From an uncultured Elusimicrobiales bacterium (GTDB lineage Bacteria > Elusimicrobiota > Elusimicrobia > Elusimicrobiales > Elusimicrobiaceae): a stretch of 61,108 bases of DNA. The first letter of the stretch is position 1, and each line of letters opens with the position of its first letter. The notes below the pieces were generated by a model. The model had not been told where the DNA came from, made no database searches, and was given only the letters and a program-made list of their open reading frames with translations. Made by a program: the position numbers and the translations under genes. This document shows, piece after piece, positions 1 to 8,087 of this stretch. The stretch is taken from assembly GCA_944325225.1 (NCBI GenBank), contig CALUZQ010000007.1:1-61108 (forward strand), read 5' to 3'.

Positions 1-1
1 A

Positions 2-286
2 ACACTGGGAATTTTGGTATTGGGCATTATTGCCTTTTCCATCGCCACCGCTTCGGGCGTTTTGCTGGCCAAATTAATGAATTGCTTCAGCAAAACCAAA
101 ATCAACCCGCTGATTGGTTCGGCCGGTGTATCGGCGGTGCCGATGGCGGCCCGCGTATCCAACAAAATCGGGTTGGAATACGATAAGAACAACTACCTCC
201 TTATGCACGCCATGGGGCCCAATGTAGCCGGGGTCATCGGCAGCGCGGTAGCGGCGGGGGTATTGCTCTCGCTGTTGGGTAAATGA
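2..286 (+). CDS. oadB: Sodium-translocating decarboxylase beta subunit, C-terminal part (partial)
   Basis: The open frame runs in from the left edge with no start, so only about the last 94 residues are present. They are hydrophobic and contain the signature segment [19 protein letters not shown] followed by [18 protein letters not shown], typical of the C-terminus of the OadB/GcdB/MmdB family. These are the membrane subunits that couple decarboxylation of oxaloacetate, glutaconyl-CoA or methylmalonyl-CoA to sodium export. Which substrate cannot be told from the beta subunit. The alpha and gamma subunits would be expected just upstream, outside the window. A strong terminator follows 17 bp after the stop, so this is the last gene of its operon. 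Confidence 0.85.
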   Translation, partial: TLGILVLGIIAFSIATASGVLLAKLMNCFSKTKINPLIGSAGVSAVPMAARVSNKIGLEYDKNNYLLMHAMGPNVAGVIGSAVAAGVLLSLLGK

Positions 287-303
287 TTACTAGGTAACAA
301 AAG

Positions 304-330
304 AACGCCCCGTGTAAACGGGGCGTTTTT
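304..330 (+). terminator. Rho-independent terminator after oadB
   Basis: Perfect 9-bp stem AACGCCCCG / CGGGGCGTT (304-312 / 319-327) with a 6-nt loop, followed by a T run. Confidence 0.9.
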
Positions 331-333
331 GTG

Positions 334-339
334 CTACAA
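334..339 (+). promoter_or_regulatory. Putative -10 box, GT8 gene (leaderless candidate)
   Basis: TACAAT lies 9 nt before the ATG at 349, directly behind the oadB terminator. There is no Shine-Dalgarno sequence between it and the start. The -35 region would fall inside the terminator hairpin and shows no consensus. Confidence 0.45.
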
Positions 340-348
340 TAATCCCAT

Positions 349-1296
349 ATGAATTCCCATTTTATTCCATCTTCTCCCCAAAAAAACATCGCCGTCGTGC
401 TGGGGGCGACCGGCAATTTAACCTTTGCGTTGGGCGTAGTCCTTAAAGGGCTCAAGCGCCATAATGCCCCGCTGTTGGAAAAAGCGGATATTATCATCTA
501 TTACCAAAAAATGGACGAACCTTGCCGGCTGGCTCTAAACCAAATAGTGCCCTGCCGGTTTGTGGAATATCATTTCCCGCATATGCAGGGAATGCGTCCA
601 CACATTCTGCGTGATTATGGCGAAATGACTTTCGTGCGCTATGAATGTTTCCGCTTTTTAAAACACTACGAATATGTACTGTGGCTGGACGCAGACATTT
701 TGGTACAAGGAGATATTTCGGGAATGCTTGCGCAAATTCTGCACGGCATTGGATTTCGTCGGGAATACTACAATGAACGCGTACGCGTGAACTTTCTGCA
801 AGATATTCCCAGTTATACGATGGACGCGCCGCACTATAACGCAGGCATTATGGCAATCAGCAATCAATTGCCGGGGGATATGGACGAACTGTCCGCCTGG
901 TGCTACCAAAAAACCAGCGAAATCAGCGAGTCGCTGTACTACCCGGACCAAGGCATTTTGCTGCTCATGTGCGAGCATTTTAAATTGACGATTGATCCCT
1001 TGGACGAAAAATATAACTGTGAAGCGCGCCGCTGCGCCGCTGCCTTAAAACAAGCCGCCATCGTGCACGCCGTGGGGCACCGCAAATTCTGGAAGTATTA
1101 TTATTTGGACGAATGGTTTAAACTTTACAAAGAATGGGTCAAAGAAACGGGTTTATTATGCGAAAACAATTTCCCCGTGTTCAAAAAACTGGGACTCTTG
1201 AAATACCCGTTGTTTCAAGTTGCGCCGAATCCGGCAAAATATCCGCTGAAATTTATTCGGTATTTAATTCGGGCGTTCTTTCACTGTCGGTATTAA
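349..1296 (+). CDS. Glycosyltransferase family 8-like protein
   Basis: A 315-residue protein with a GT-A type nucleotide-sugar transferase look. It has an N-terminal beta-strand (NIAVVLGATGN), a conserved central VLWLDADILV carrying the DxD motif that binds metal and UDP-sugar, then DAPHYNAGIMAI and DQGILLLM, and a late His segment IVHAVGHRKFWK matching the third GT8 metal ligand (HxxGxxKPW-like). GT8 enzymes transfer glucose or galactose onto LPS cores, proteins or polysaccharide primers. The acceptor cannot be predicted. No signal peptide, so it is probably cytoplasmic or membrane-peripheral. It stands alone between a terminator and a convergent hairpin. The start is the first ATG behind a -10-like TACAAT, with no ribosome site. 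Confidence 0.75.
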   Translation: MNSHFIPSSPQKNIAVVLGATGNLTFALGVVLKGLKRHNAPLLEKADIIIYYQKMDEPCRLALNQIVPCRFVEYHFPHMQGMRPHILRDYGEMTFVRYECFRFLKHYEYVLWLDADILVQGDISGMLAQILHGIGFRREYYNERVRVNFLQDIPSYTMDAPHYNAGIMAISNQLPGDMDELSAWCYQKTSEISESLYYPDQGILLLMCEHFKLTIDPLDEKYNCEARRCAAALKQAAIVHAVGHRKFWKYYYLDEWFKLYKEWVKETGLLCENNFPVFKKLGLLKYPLFQVAPNPAKYPLKFIRYLIRAFFHCRY

Positions 1297-1300
1297 TAGC

Positions 1301-1322
1301 AATCCCGCCGTTTGGCGGGATT
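1301..1322. terminator. Hairpin between convergent GT8 and nth genes
   Basis: AATCCCGCC / GGCGGGATT perfect 9-bp stem with a GTTT loop. The T run is poor on both sides, so it may act as a weak bidirectional terminator. Confidence 0.55.
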
Positions 1323-1356
1323 GTTGGCATTAAAAAACTTCCTTCTCCACAAATTA

Positions 1357-2004
1357 TTAAGCCGAAACGGTAACCCCTTTTTTGGGGCACTCCCGCTCCA
1401 ACGGGCAGCGCGAACATTCCGGCTTGCGGGCATTACACACTTGCCTTCCGTGAAACACCAGTGCAATGCCAAACCAGCCCCAGTATTTGTAAGGAATCTC
1501 TTTCATCAAATCTTGCTCCACTTTCACGGGATCGGTCTGTTTGGTAAGCCCCATTCGGTACGATAAACGCTTGATGTGTGTATCTACCACAATGCCTTCG
1601 GGTTTTTTAAAATAGTCCCCCAGCATCACATTGGCGGTTTTGCGCGCCACCCCGCGCAGGGAAAGCAAATCTTTCATATTCTGCGGCACTTCGCCCCCGT
1701 ACACCTCGCAGATGCGTTTAGAGCTTTCTATTAAAGAAAGCGCCTTGCTGTGATAAAACCCGCAAGAATGAATAATTTTTTCCACCTCTTTGATATCGGC
1801 CTTTGCCATGGCTTGGGGAGTAGGAAACACTTTAAACAAAGCCGGAGTAATTTTATTCACGCGTTCATCGGTGCACTGCGCCGACAAAATCACGGCGCAC
1901 AAAAGCTGCCAGGCATCTTTGTGGTGCAGGGGAATGATATGATCGGGATACAATTTTTTCAATGCTTTTAATAATCTTTCTATGCTGACTTTTTTAACGG
2001 GCAT
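1357..2004 (-). CDS. nth: Endonuclease III (DNA glycosylase/AP lyase)
   Basis: A 215-residue protein of normal family length. It excises oxidised pyrimidines and nicks abasic sites in base excision repair. The helix-hairpin-helix LRGVARKTANVML carries the catalytic lysine (K122), and VVDTHIKR carries the catalytic aspartate (D141). The C-terminal C-x6-C-x2-C-x5-C pattern (CNARKPECSRC...EC) binds a 4Fe-4S cluster. The hairpin motif differs slightly from the usual LPGVGRKTA (P to R, G to A). The start overlaps the end of the znuB-like gene by 11 bp, so nth is translated as the last gene of the metal-transporter operon. Family assignment is firm. Confidence 0.95.
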   Translation of the reverse strand: MPVKKVSIERLLKALKKLYPDHIIPLHHKDAWQLLCAVILSAQCTDERVNKITPALFKVFPTPQAMAKADIKEVEKIIHSCGFYHSKALSLIESSKRICEVYGGEVPQNMKDLLSLRGVARKTANVMLGDYFKKPEGIVVDTHIKRLSYRMGLTKQTDPVKVEQDLMKEIPYKYWGWFGIALVFHGRQVCNARKPECSRCPLERECPKKGVTVSA

Positions 2005-2818
2005 TTTCTGCTCCCCCCAACCGCGTCCAAGCGTACGCGCCGGCCAATATAGCCAGATTCATTAAAATAATCGTCGCTCCGGACGGGATATTGAATACAA
2101 AAGACAAATACACCCCCGCCCACACGCTCGCAACGCCGAACCCGGCCGCCAGCCACAACACCTGCTTAAACGAGCGAGATACCAACAGCGCCGCCACCGG
2201 CGGGATAATCAGAAGCGCCGAAATCAGAAAAATTCCCACCACTTTAAACGCCAACACCACCGCTACGGAAGTTACCACCGCCAACCCTGCATTCACCCCT
2301 TGCACCGAAATTCCGCGGGTACGGGCAAACGGTTCATCAAAACAGGCGGAAGTTAAATCCCGATAGAAGAAAAACAACCCCAACAGCACCGCCGCCATCA
2401 GCACGGCGCCCAGCGCGGCTTCGTCCTTGGAAACCGTCAGAATGCTGCCAAACAAATACCCCAGCAAATCCGTATTGAACCCGCCAGCCAAAGCCGTAAT
2501 CAAAAGCCCGATGGAAAGCCCCGCCGCACTGACAATGCCGATTGCCGCATCGCCGTAAATTTTAAATTTCTGCGTCAGCTTCATAATGCCCAAAGACGCC
2601 GCCGCCACCACCGGCACCGATACATACACCGGATTGGCCGACAGCAACAGTGCCGCCGCTACGCCCGTCAGACATACATGGCTCATACCGTCCCCAATTA
2701 AGGACAATCGCTTCAGCACCAAAAATACCCCCAACAACGCACACGCCGCCGCCACCAGCGACCCGGCCAACAGCCCGCGCTGTACAAACCCATAACTTAA
2801 AAATTCGCCTATCATCAT
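1994..2818 (-). CDS. znuB: Metal (zinc/manganese) ABC transporter permease
   Basis: About 274 residues, strongly hydrophobic with roughly eight membrane spans. It belongs to the ABC-3 permease family (ZnuB/MntB/TroC), with the typical N-terminal FVQRGLLAGSLVAAACALLGVFLVLKR-like region and the GDGMSHVCLTGVA motif that contacts the ATPase. The start at 2818 is chosen because a GGGGAG ribosome site lies 5 nt upstream and the ATG overlaps the TGA of the ATPase gene (ATGA). An upstream in-frame codon at 2851 would overlap further and lacks a site. It is the membrane channel of the importer formed with the ATPase and binding protein upstream. Metal identity (Zn versus Mn) is inferred only. Confidence 0.9.
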   Translation of the reverse strand: MMIGEFLSYGFVQRGLLAGSLVAAACALLGVFLVLKRLSLIGDGMSHVCLTGVAAALLLSANPVYVSVPVVAAASLGIMKLTQKFKIYGDAAIGIVSAAGLSIGLLITALAGGFNTDLLGYLFGSILTVSKDEAALGAVLMAAVLLGLFFFYRDLTSACFDEPFARTRGISVQGVNAGLAVVTSVAVVLAFKVVGIFLISALLIIPPVAALLVSRSFKQVLWLAAGFGVASVWAGVYLSFVFNIPSGATIILMNLAILAGAYAWTRLGGAENAR

Positions 2819-3600
2819 TTTGACTCCCCGCACAAACACCCCAGCGGACAATGCCCATGATTATGCAAATGGTCTATCGTATGCTGGGCAAAAGCGCCCA
2901 GTTTTTCGGCTACGGCCTGCGAATGGCAAAATTCTTCTTTGGTGCCGTAAAACACCAGGGTTTTATCTATATACATAAATTTGGAAATATATTTGCCCAC
3001 TTCGCCGGTATCGTGCGTAATAAGCAAAATGGTTACCCCGCGCCGGGCATTGAGTTCCCCCAGCAAATTAAAAAACATCTCGCGCGATTCCGGGTCTAAC
3101 GCGGTGGAAGGTTCATCTAAAATCAGCAGTTCGGGTTGGCTGACCAAGGCCCGCGCCAACAAGACACGCTGTTGCTGGCCGATGGATAAATCGTGAAAAA
3201 TCCGCCCGGCATATTCCCGGGTATGCGTTTGCTGCATAGCGGCATGCACCTGTTTCAGTTCGCCCACGGATACGCCGCTGCCGCGGCGGTCCGACAGCCC
3301 CATCAGCACCACTTCCTCGGCCGATACCGGAAACCGGCTTTGCGATACCGGACTCTTTTGCGCCAAATAACCGATTTTATGCCAATCGTTAAATTTTTTC
3401 AGCGGCTGACCAAATAATTTAATGGAGCCCTGGCCGTTCTCCAGCCCCAACAATACTTTTAATAAAGTCGTTTTTCCCCCGCCGTTGGGGCCGATAATCC
3501 CTACATAATCGCCCTGTTCCACGGTAAAAGAAACCCCTTCCAGCACCGGCACGCGCGCATAGGCAAAGTGCAATTTTTCGGCTTCTATTACGGCTGACAT
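2815..3600 (-). CDS. znuC: Metal ABC transporter ATP-binding protein
   Basis: A 261-residue ABC ATPase with Walker A GPNGGGKT at residues 37-44, signature LSIGQQQR, Walker B LLILDEPS and a switch His in LLITHD. It powers the ZnuB-like permease. The C-terminal extension ends HNHGHCPLGCLCGESK, a run of four His/Cys-rich metal-binding-like residues that resembles tails on some zinc-specific ATPases and may sense metal. That role is inference. The gene start overlaps the znuA-like gene by 13 bp and the stop overlaps znuB by 4 bp, a tightly coupled operon. Confidence 0.92.
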   Translation of the reverse strand: MSAVIEAEKLHFAYARVPVLEGVSFTVEQGDYVGIIGPNGGGKTTLLKVLLGLENGQGSIKLFGQPLKKFNDWHKIGYLAQKSPVSQSRFPVSAEEVVLMGLSDRRGSGVSVGELKQVHAAMQQTHTREYAGRIFHDLSIGQQQRVLLARALVSQPELLILDEPSTALDPESREMFFNLLGELNARRGVTILLITHDTGEVGKYISKFMYIDKTLVFYGTKEEFCHSQAVAEKLGAFAQHTIDHLHNHGHCPLGCLCGESK

Positions 3601-4487
3601 CCAAGCCCCCTTTGCAAGCTTTCCAGGTTGCGCCGCATCAGCTCGCCATAGGTTACGCCACGGTCAAAATCGGCCTTGCTTACATGTTCCACCGTATAGA
3701 GCGGCAGCACCGGTACCCCGGTTTCTTCCGACACGACCGCCGATAAGCGGGGCGAAAGAGTTTCCTCGGTAAAAATAGCCGGGATTTGATTTTCTTTGAT
3801 AAACTGAATCAATTCCGTTACGCGGCGGACGGAATTTTCTCCGTCGTGCGAAGAACCCGCCAACGCCGACAGGGATAAATCGTAGTTTTTCGTCAAATTA
3901 CCAAACGCCAAATGCCCCACATGCACCACCTGGCGGCTTTGGCAGGAAGCCAGCCCCGTTTGATACGCTTCGTCCAATTCGGTGATTTCTGTTTCAAACG
4001 CTTTTAAGTTTGCCTGATAAACGGCCCGGTGGTCCGGGTCTTTCTGGATAAGGGCATAGGCCACCGCCCGGGCAATTTGCCGGACATTTTTAAAATCCAT
4101 CCATATATGCGGATCGTCCGACTCGTCTGCATACTGGGCCGCCTGCACCACGGCCGTATGTTCCCCCGCCGAAGCCAAGATATCTTTGGCCCACGGTTCA
4201 ATCCGGTCTGATACATAAATAAAAATATCGGCATTTTTAACCGTTACCAAAGCCCCCGGCGTGGGCTCAAAAGAATGGGGTTCGGCATTGGCCGGCAGCA
4301 GCATAGACACTTCGGCCTGCCCGCCGGCGAGCTGTTTTGCAAGCGTATAAGGCACATAGCCGGAAGTTACCACCCGGGGTTTTTGCCCCTCGGGTACCGG
4401 CATTTGATGGCGGCGCGGCGCCAGTGAAAGCCACCATAAAAGAGCGGCGGCCAATAAAAATAAAACGGCAGGCAAATGTTTTTTCAT
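3588..4487 (-). CDS. znuA: Metal ABC transporter substrate-binding protein
   Basis: A 299-residue cluster A-I binding protein (ZnuA/MntA/TroA type). An N-terminal hydrophobic segment (residues 5-22) acts as signal peptide or anchor, with no lipobox visible. Candidate metal ligands are H71 (EPHSFEPT), H127 (DPHIWMD), H192 (VGHLAFG) and an acidic residue in FTEETLSPRL, the usual three-His plus acidic pattern. The long His-rich loop typical of zinc ZnuA proteins is absent, so manganese or iron is possible. First gene of the operon. A TATAAT -10 box lies 30 bp upstream of the ATG on this strand. Confidence 0.9.
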   Translation of the reverse strand: MKKHLPAVLFLLAAALLWWLSLAPRRHQMPVPEGQKPRVVTSGYVPYTLAKQLAGGQAEVSMLLPANAEPHSFEPTPGALVTVKNADIFIYVSDRIEPWAKDILASAGEHTAVVQAAQYADESDDPHIWMDFKNVRQIARAVAYALIQKDPDHRAVYQANLKAFETEITELDEAYQTGLASCQSRQVVHVGHLAFGNLTKNYDLSLSALAGSSHDGENSVRRVTELIQFIKENQIPAIFTEETLSPRLSAVVSEETGVPVLPLYTVEHVSKADFDRGVTYGELMRRNLESLQRGLGCQP

Positions 4488-4517
4488 AAATCAAGCTTCT
4501 CCCAAATGCTATGTTAT

Positions 4518-4523
4518 ATTATA
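4518..4523 (-). promoter_or_regulatory. Putative -10 box of the znuACB-nth operon
   Basis: Perfect TATAAT reading on the minus strand, 30 bp before the ATG at 4487. No good -35 is seen. Confidence 0.55.
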
Positions 4524-4564
4524 CGATTTTCCCCGCGCCGGGCGGGCGGCCTGTTTGAATTTAC

Positions 4565-4582
4565 TATAATATAAAAAAGGAG
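4565..4582 (+). promoter_or_regulatory. -10 box and ribosome site of the DMT exporter gene
   Basis: TATAAT at 4565-4570, then AAGGAG at 4577-4582, then ATG at 4589. No recognisable -35. Confidence 0.55.
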
Positions 4583-4588
4583 AAATAT

Positions 4589-5491
4589 ATGAGTTATATA
4601 CTGGCTTTGTGTTTGGCACTTTGTTGGGGGACGGCTTTTTTAGCGTCTAAAAATATCGTGGAAAGTTTGCCGCCGTACTGGGGCACTTTTTACCGTGTGC
4701 TGGCGGGATTGTGTTTTTTTATTGTGCTGTATGCCATACAGCGGAAAAATTTAAAATGCCCGATTAAGCAGTTGTGGCGCCCGTGGACAATCGGATTTTT
4801 GCTGATTTTATTGCCGTTTGCCGCTATTTCCTGGGGCCAGCGTTTTGTGGCGCCTACCATCGGCGGGATTTTTAACGGAACGGTGCCGATATGGTCCTTT
4901 ATTGCGGGGGCGGTGCTGCTGAAAGGAGAGGACCGCTTTACCTGGCGCCGGGCGGCGGGCGTAACCGTAGGTATGATTGGACTTCTGATTATTATGCACC
5001 CAATGATTTCCGCCGCGAAACTCAATGCCAGCCCCATGGCCCTTTACGGCTGTTTTGCGTTTTTGATTATGGCCTGGTCGTACAGCTTGGGGAATGTACT
5101 AACCAAAAAAATCATGGTGGACAGCAACGCCATGACCCACGAAGCCAACACCTTTCATCAATACTTATTTTCGGCGGTGGTGTTGTTGCTTATTTCCCTG
5201 TGTGCAGAACCGGTGCCGGCGGCGGCGGCTTTCAGCACCAAAGTTATTTTGTCCATCATCAGTGCGGGGGTATTTTCTTCCGCGGTGGCGTTCCTGTTAA
5301 TGGTGGCGTTGATCAAGCGATGGGGCGCTACACGCATGGCCTCGGTTACTTATTTTACGCCGGTCGTGGCCATGGCCAGCGATATGATTGCCTTCGGCAG
5401 AATGCCTACCGGGGCGGAACTGGGCGGACTCTTGCTGATTTTCGCCAGTTTGGTGATGATTCAAAAGAAAGTGGAACCCGAAGCCAACTGA
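4589..5491 (+). CDS. DMT-family (EamA) transporter
   Basis: A 300-residue inner-membrane protein with about ten hydrophobic helices arranged as two EamA repeats. It has ALCWGTAFLASK near the start and a WGQRFVAPTIGGIFNG loop at the end of the first half. DMT/EamA proteins export small metabolites, often amino acids. The threonine synthase gene begins 3 bp after its stop, which suggests, but does not prove, a role in threonine or related amino-acid efflux. Start supported by AAGGAG 6 nt upstream. Confidence 0.85.
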   Translation: MSYILALCLALCWGTAFLASKNIVESLPPYWGTFYRVLAGLCFFIVLYAIQRKNLKCPIKQLWRPWTIGFLLILLPFAAISWGQRFVAPTIGGIFNGTVPIWSFIAGAVLLKGEDRFTWRRAAGVTVGMIGLLIIMHPMISAAKLNASPMALYGCFAFLIMAWSYSLGNVLTKKIMVDSNAMTHEANTFHQYLFSAVVLLLISLCAEPVPAAAAFSTKVILSIISAGVFSSAVAFLLMVALIKRWGATRMASVTYFTPVVAMASDMIAFGRMPTGAELGGLLLIFASLVMIQKKVEPEAN

Positions 5492-5494
5492 TAT

Positions 5495-6736
5495 ATGAAA
5501 AAAATTCTCAATCTCCAGTGCATCAACTGCGGCAAAGAACATAAAACCAGCGAAGCCAACTTTGTTTGTACGGCCTGCGGCGGGAATTTGGAAGTCAATT
5601 ACGACTATAAATTAATTTCCAAACGCTTCAGCATCGGAAAACTGAAGGATAACCGCGAGTTTGATATGTGGCGCTATATGGATTTGCTGCCTATCAACGA
5701 TCACGATAAAGTGCCCCATGTGCATGTGGGCTGGACGCCGCTCTACCCCTGCAAAGAACTGGCCAAAGAACTGCATATTTCCAACCTGCTCATTAAAGAC
5801 GAAGGGCGCAACCCGACCGGCTCCATCAAGGACCGCGGCAGCGCAGTCGCCGTAGCCCGCGCGCTGGAACTGGAGCAGGAAGTAATTGCCGACGCTTCCA
5901 CCGGCAATGCCAGCGACTCCCTGGCCTGCCTAACCGCCAGTATGCCGATGAAAACCGTCATCTTTGCCCCTAAATCGGTACCGGACCCGAAGTTGGTGCA
6001 GCTGTTAGTATATGGGGCGGAAGTGATTGGGGTGGACGGTTCTTACGACGAGGCCTTTGAACTGTGCAAACAATCCGTACAAAAATACGGTTGGTATTCC
6101 CGCGCAGCGGGTTTTAACCCGTTTACCCGGGAAGGCAAAAAGACCTGTGCTTTTGAGATTTGCGAACAGCTGGACTGGGAAGCGCCGGACAAAGTGATTG
6201 TGGCCGCGGGCGACGGAACGATTTTGGCCGGCTTATGGAAAGGGTTTACCGATTTTAACAAACTGGGTATTATTGAACGAATGCCCCAGATGATTGCCGT
6301 CCAGGCCGAAGGCAGCGCCGCCATCGCCCAGGCATTTAACAGCCAAAGCGAGGTAAAATCCGTATTGGCGCACACGGTGGCGGACAGTATCGTCGTCAAC
6401 TACCCGCGCGACGCCGCGCTGGCCCTGCAGGCGCTCCAAGAATCCAACGGCATGGCGCTTACGGTAACGGACGAAGAAATCCTGCAGGCCATTCCGGAAC
6501 TGGCGCGCAAGGCCAACATTTTTGCTGAACCCGCCGGCGCGGCCACTTATGCGGCACTTAAAAAACTGGTGGAACAAAAGAAAATAGAGCGGGACGAAAC
6601 CGTCGTACTAATTGTTGGCGGGAACGGTTTAAAAGATATTGATTCCGCCATGCAGGTACTGCCCAAAGTGTGCGTTATTCCCCCCACAATGGCCGCCGTG
6701 GAACAGGAATTAAAAGACAAGGGGCTTATTAAATAG
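5495..6736 (+). CDS. thrC: Threonine synthase
   Basis: A 413-residue PLP enzyme that converts O-phosphohomoserine to threonine, in the cytoplasm. NPTGSIKDRG contains the PLP lysine at K112 (usual family form NPTGSFKDRG). STGNASDSLA binds the phosphate, and a glycine-rich VGGNG loop lies near the C-terminus. An N-terminal zinc-ribbon-like pair, C9-x2-C12 and C25-x2-C28, is present as in several bacterial thrC proteins. It lies 3 bp behind the transporter gene and is probably translationally coupled. A strong terminator follows. A related PLP beta-family enzyme is possible, but length and motifs fit ThrC well. Confidence 0.9.
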   Translation: MKKILNLQCINCGKEHKTSEANFVCTACGGNLEVNYDYKLISKRFSIGKLKDNREFDMWRYMDLLPINDHDKVPHVHVGWTPLYPCKELAKELHISNLLIKDEGRNPTGSIKDRGSAVAVARALELEQEVIADASTGNASDSLACLTASMPMKTVIFAPKSVPDPKLVQLLVYGAEVIGVDGSYDEAFELCKQSVQKYGWYSRAAGFNPFTREGKKTCAFEICEQLDWEAPDKVIVAAGDGTILAGLWKGFTDFNKLGIIERMPQMIAVQAEGSAAIAQAFNSQSEVKSVLAHTVADSIVVNYPRDAALALQALQESNGMALTVTDEEILQAIPELARKANIFAEPAGAATYAALKKLVEQKKIERDETVVLIVGGNGLKDIDSAMQVLPKVCVIPPTMAAVEQELKDKGLIK

Positions 6737-6760
6737 CCCGAATCTGCCTTTTAAAGACCC

Positions 6761-6786
6761 GTCCCCCGTTTAAACGGGGGACTTTT
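6761..6786 (+). terminator. Terminator after thrC
   Basis: GTCCCCCGTTTAAACGGGGGAC is a perfect 22-bp palindrome followed by TTTT. Confidence 0.88.
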
Positions 6787-6796
6787 GCGATAAAGC

Positions 6797-7057
6797 TTAT
6801 TTACTTAATTGTTCAAACTGTTCCAATCCCGCGCTGCGTACTTCCGTCGGCACACAAATATTGCCCACCAACCGCCCGTTGCACGGCGCAGCCGGCCGGG
6901 CTGACGCGCCCGTCCGCACGGCGGCCGGCGCCTTGATTCCCTGCAAACTCCGGCGCGTTTGCCCCGCATATCGCTGAAGCACCAAAGACAGCATGACCGC
7001 CACAATAACTACCGCTATCAATAAACCCAACAGCCCCATACCCTTTTTATTGTGCAT
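6797..7057 (-). CDS. Small pilin-like membrane protein, unknown function
   Basis: An 86-residue protein. The first residues MHNKKGMGLLGLLIAVVIVAVMLSLV look like a class III (prepilin) leader: a short basic stretch, a glycine, then a long hydrophobic helix. The conserved Glu at mature position 5 is missing, as in some minor pseudopilins. The rest is short and basic and holds two cysteines in PCNGRLVGNICVP that could form a disulfide. A good ribosome site (AAGGGAGG) precedes the ATG. It is a single gene reading towards the thrC terminator. It may be an ordinary one-span membrane protein. No function can be assigned. Confidence 0.6.
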   Translation of the reverse strand: MHNKKGMGLLGLLIAVVIVAVMLSLVLQRYAGQTRRSLQGIKAPAAVRTGASARPAAPCNGRLVGNICVPTEVRSAGLEQFEQLSK

Positions 7058-7210
7058 AAGAACCTCCCTTGTTTATTCTAACAAAAGCCAAATGGAAATG
7101 AATAGGGATACGGCGGTTAAAATTTCCCTTTTTTCACGCTGGAAATGCTAAAATAAAATGGGGGAGAAAAAATCTCTAAACGAAATTAACAGGGTGAGGT
7201 AATACATATT

Positions 7211-8086
7211 ATGACGCAAAATTTATCTTCGTCCGCCTTGGTCAAACCCTTGGCCAAAGACATTCACGCGGAAGCGGATATTCCGTCCGGATACGGCAAA
7301 ACGGAAAGCTACCTGCTGCCGAAAGATCCGGCCTGGCTGTTCTTATTTTGGGAAATTACCCAAAATACCCTGGACTGCATTAAAAGCCAATACAGCGAAG
7401 AGGTGCTTAAAAATGCCCGCACCGTCATTCGCCTGCACGATATTACCGATGTGGAATTTTTTGACGGCAGCAACTCCGTACAGCATTACGATATGCCGGT
7501 AATTTTTGAAGCCCGCAGCTGGTATATCAATGCCCCGCAGTCCGGCCGAACCTACCTGGCCGATTTGGGGTATTTAACCGCGGACGGCAAATTTATTTTG
7601 GTTTCCCGCAGCAACTCCACGCTGCTGCCGCCTGGGAAAGTGTCCGACATTGTGGACGATAAATGGATGGTGGTGGAAGGCGACTTCCAGAAACTGTTAA
7701 AACTGGCCGGGGCCGACTATATCGGGCTGGGCGCCAGCGAACTGATGCATGTGCTGGGCCAGCGCTGGAAACTGACCGAGCTCACTTCCTCCGGCGCGCC
7801 GACTTCGTGGTCCTCTTTTACGCTGCATTTGGATAAAGTACAGCCCGAAGAGGACGAGGATATCTGGCTGCAGGCCGACTGCGAAATTATCATCTACGGT
7901 TCGGCTTCCAAAAACGCCATTGTATCCATTAACGGGCAGGACATTGAACTGAAAGAAGGTAAATTTTCTATCCGCCAGCATCTGCCGGCCGGCAGCGTGG
8001 TGGACCTTCCCATCAAAGCGCGCAACGCCAAAGGCGATAAAAAGCGCCAGGTAAACATTAAAGCATTGCGCGAACAAGGAAAGTAA
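7211..8086 (+). CDS. DUF4912 domain protein
   Basis: A 291-residue soluble protein. Residues about 30-165 match the DUF4912 pattern: a YLLPKDPAWLFLFWEIT start, then RLHDITDVEFFDGSNS, then WYINAPQSGRTYLADLGY. This fold looks like a carbohydrate-binding-module-like beta-sandwich. The C-terminal part (about 230-290) reads like a second immunoglobulin-like strand set (IIYGSASKNAIVSINGQDIELKEG). One base separates its stop from the GH57 branching-enzyme gene, and the same pairing is known in other bacteria. A glucan-binding or regulatory partner of that enzyme is therefore likely, by inference from context. Confidence 0.8.
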   Translation: MTQNLSSSALVKPLAKDIHAEADIPSGYGKTESYLLPKDPAWLFLFWEITQNTLDCIKSQYSEEVLKNARTVIRLHDITDVEFFDGSNSVQHYDMPVIFEARSWYINAPQSGRTYLADLGYLTADGKFILVSRSNSTLLPPGKVSDIVDDKWMVVEGDFQKLLKLAGADYIGLGASELMHVLGQRWKLTELTSSGAPTSWSSFTLHLDKVQPEEDEDIWLQADCEIIIYGSASKNAIVSINGQDIELKEGKFSIRQHLPAGSVVDLPIKARNAKGDKKRQVNIKALREQGK

Positions 8087-8087
8087 T

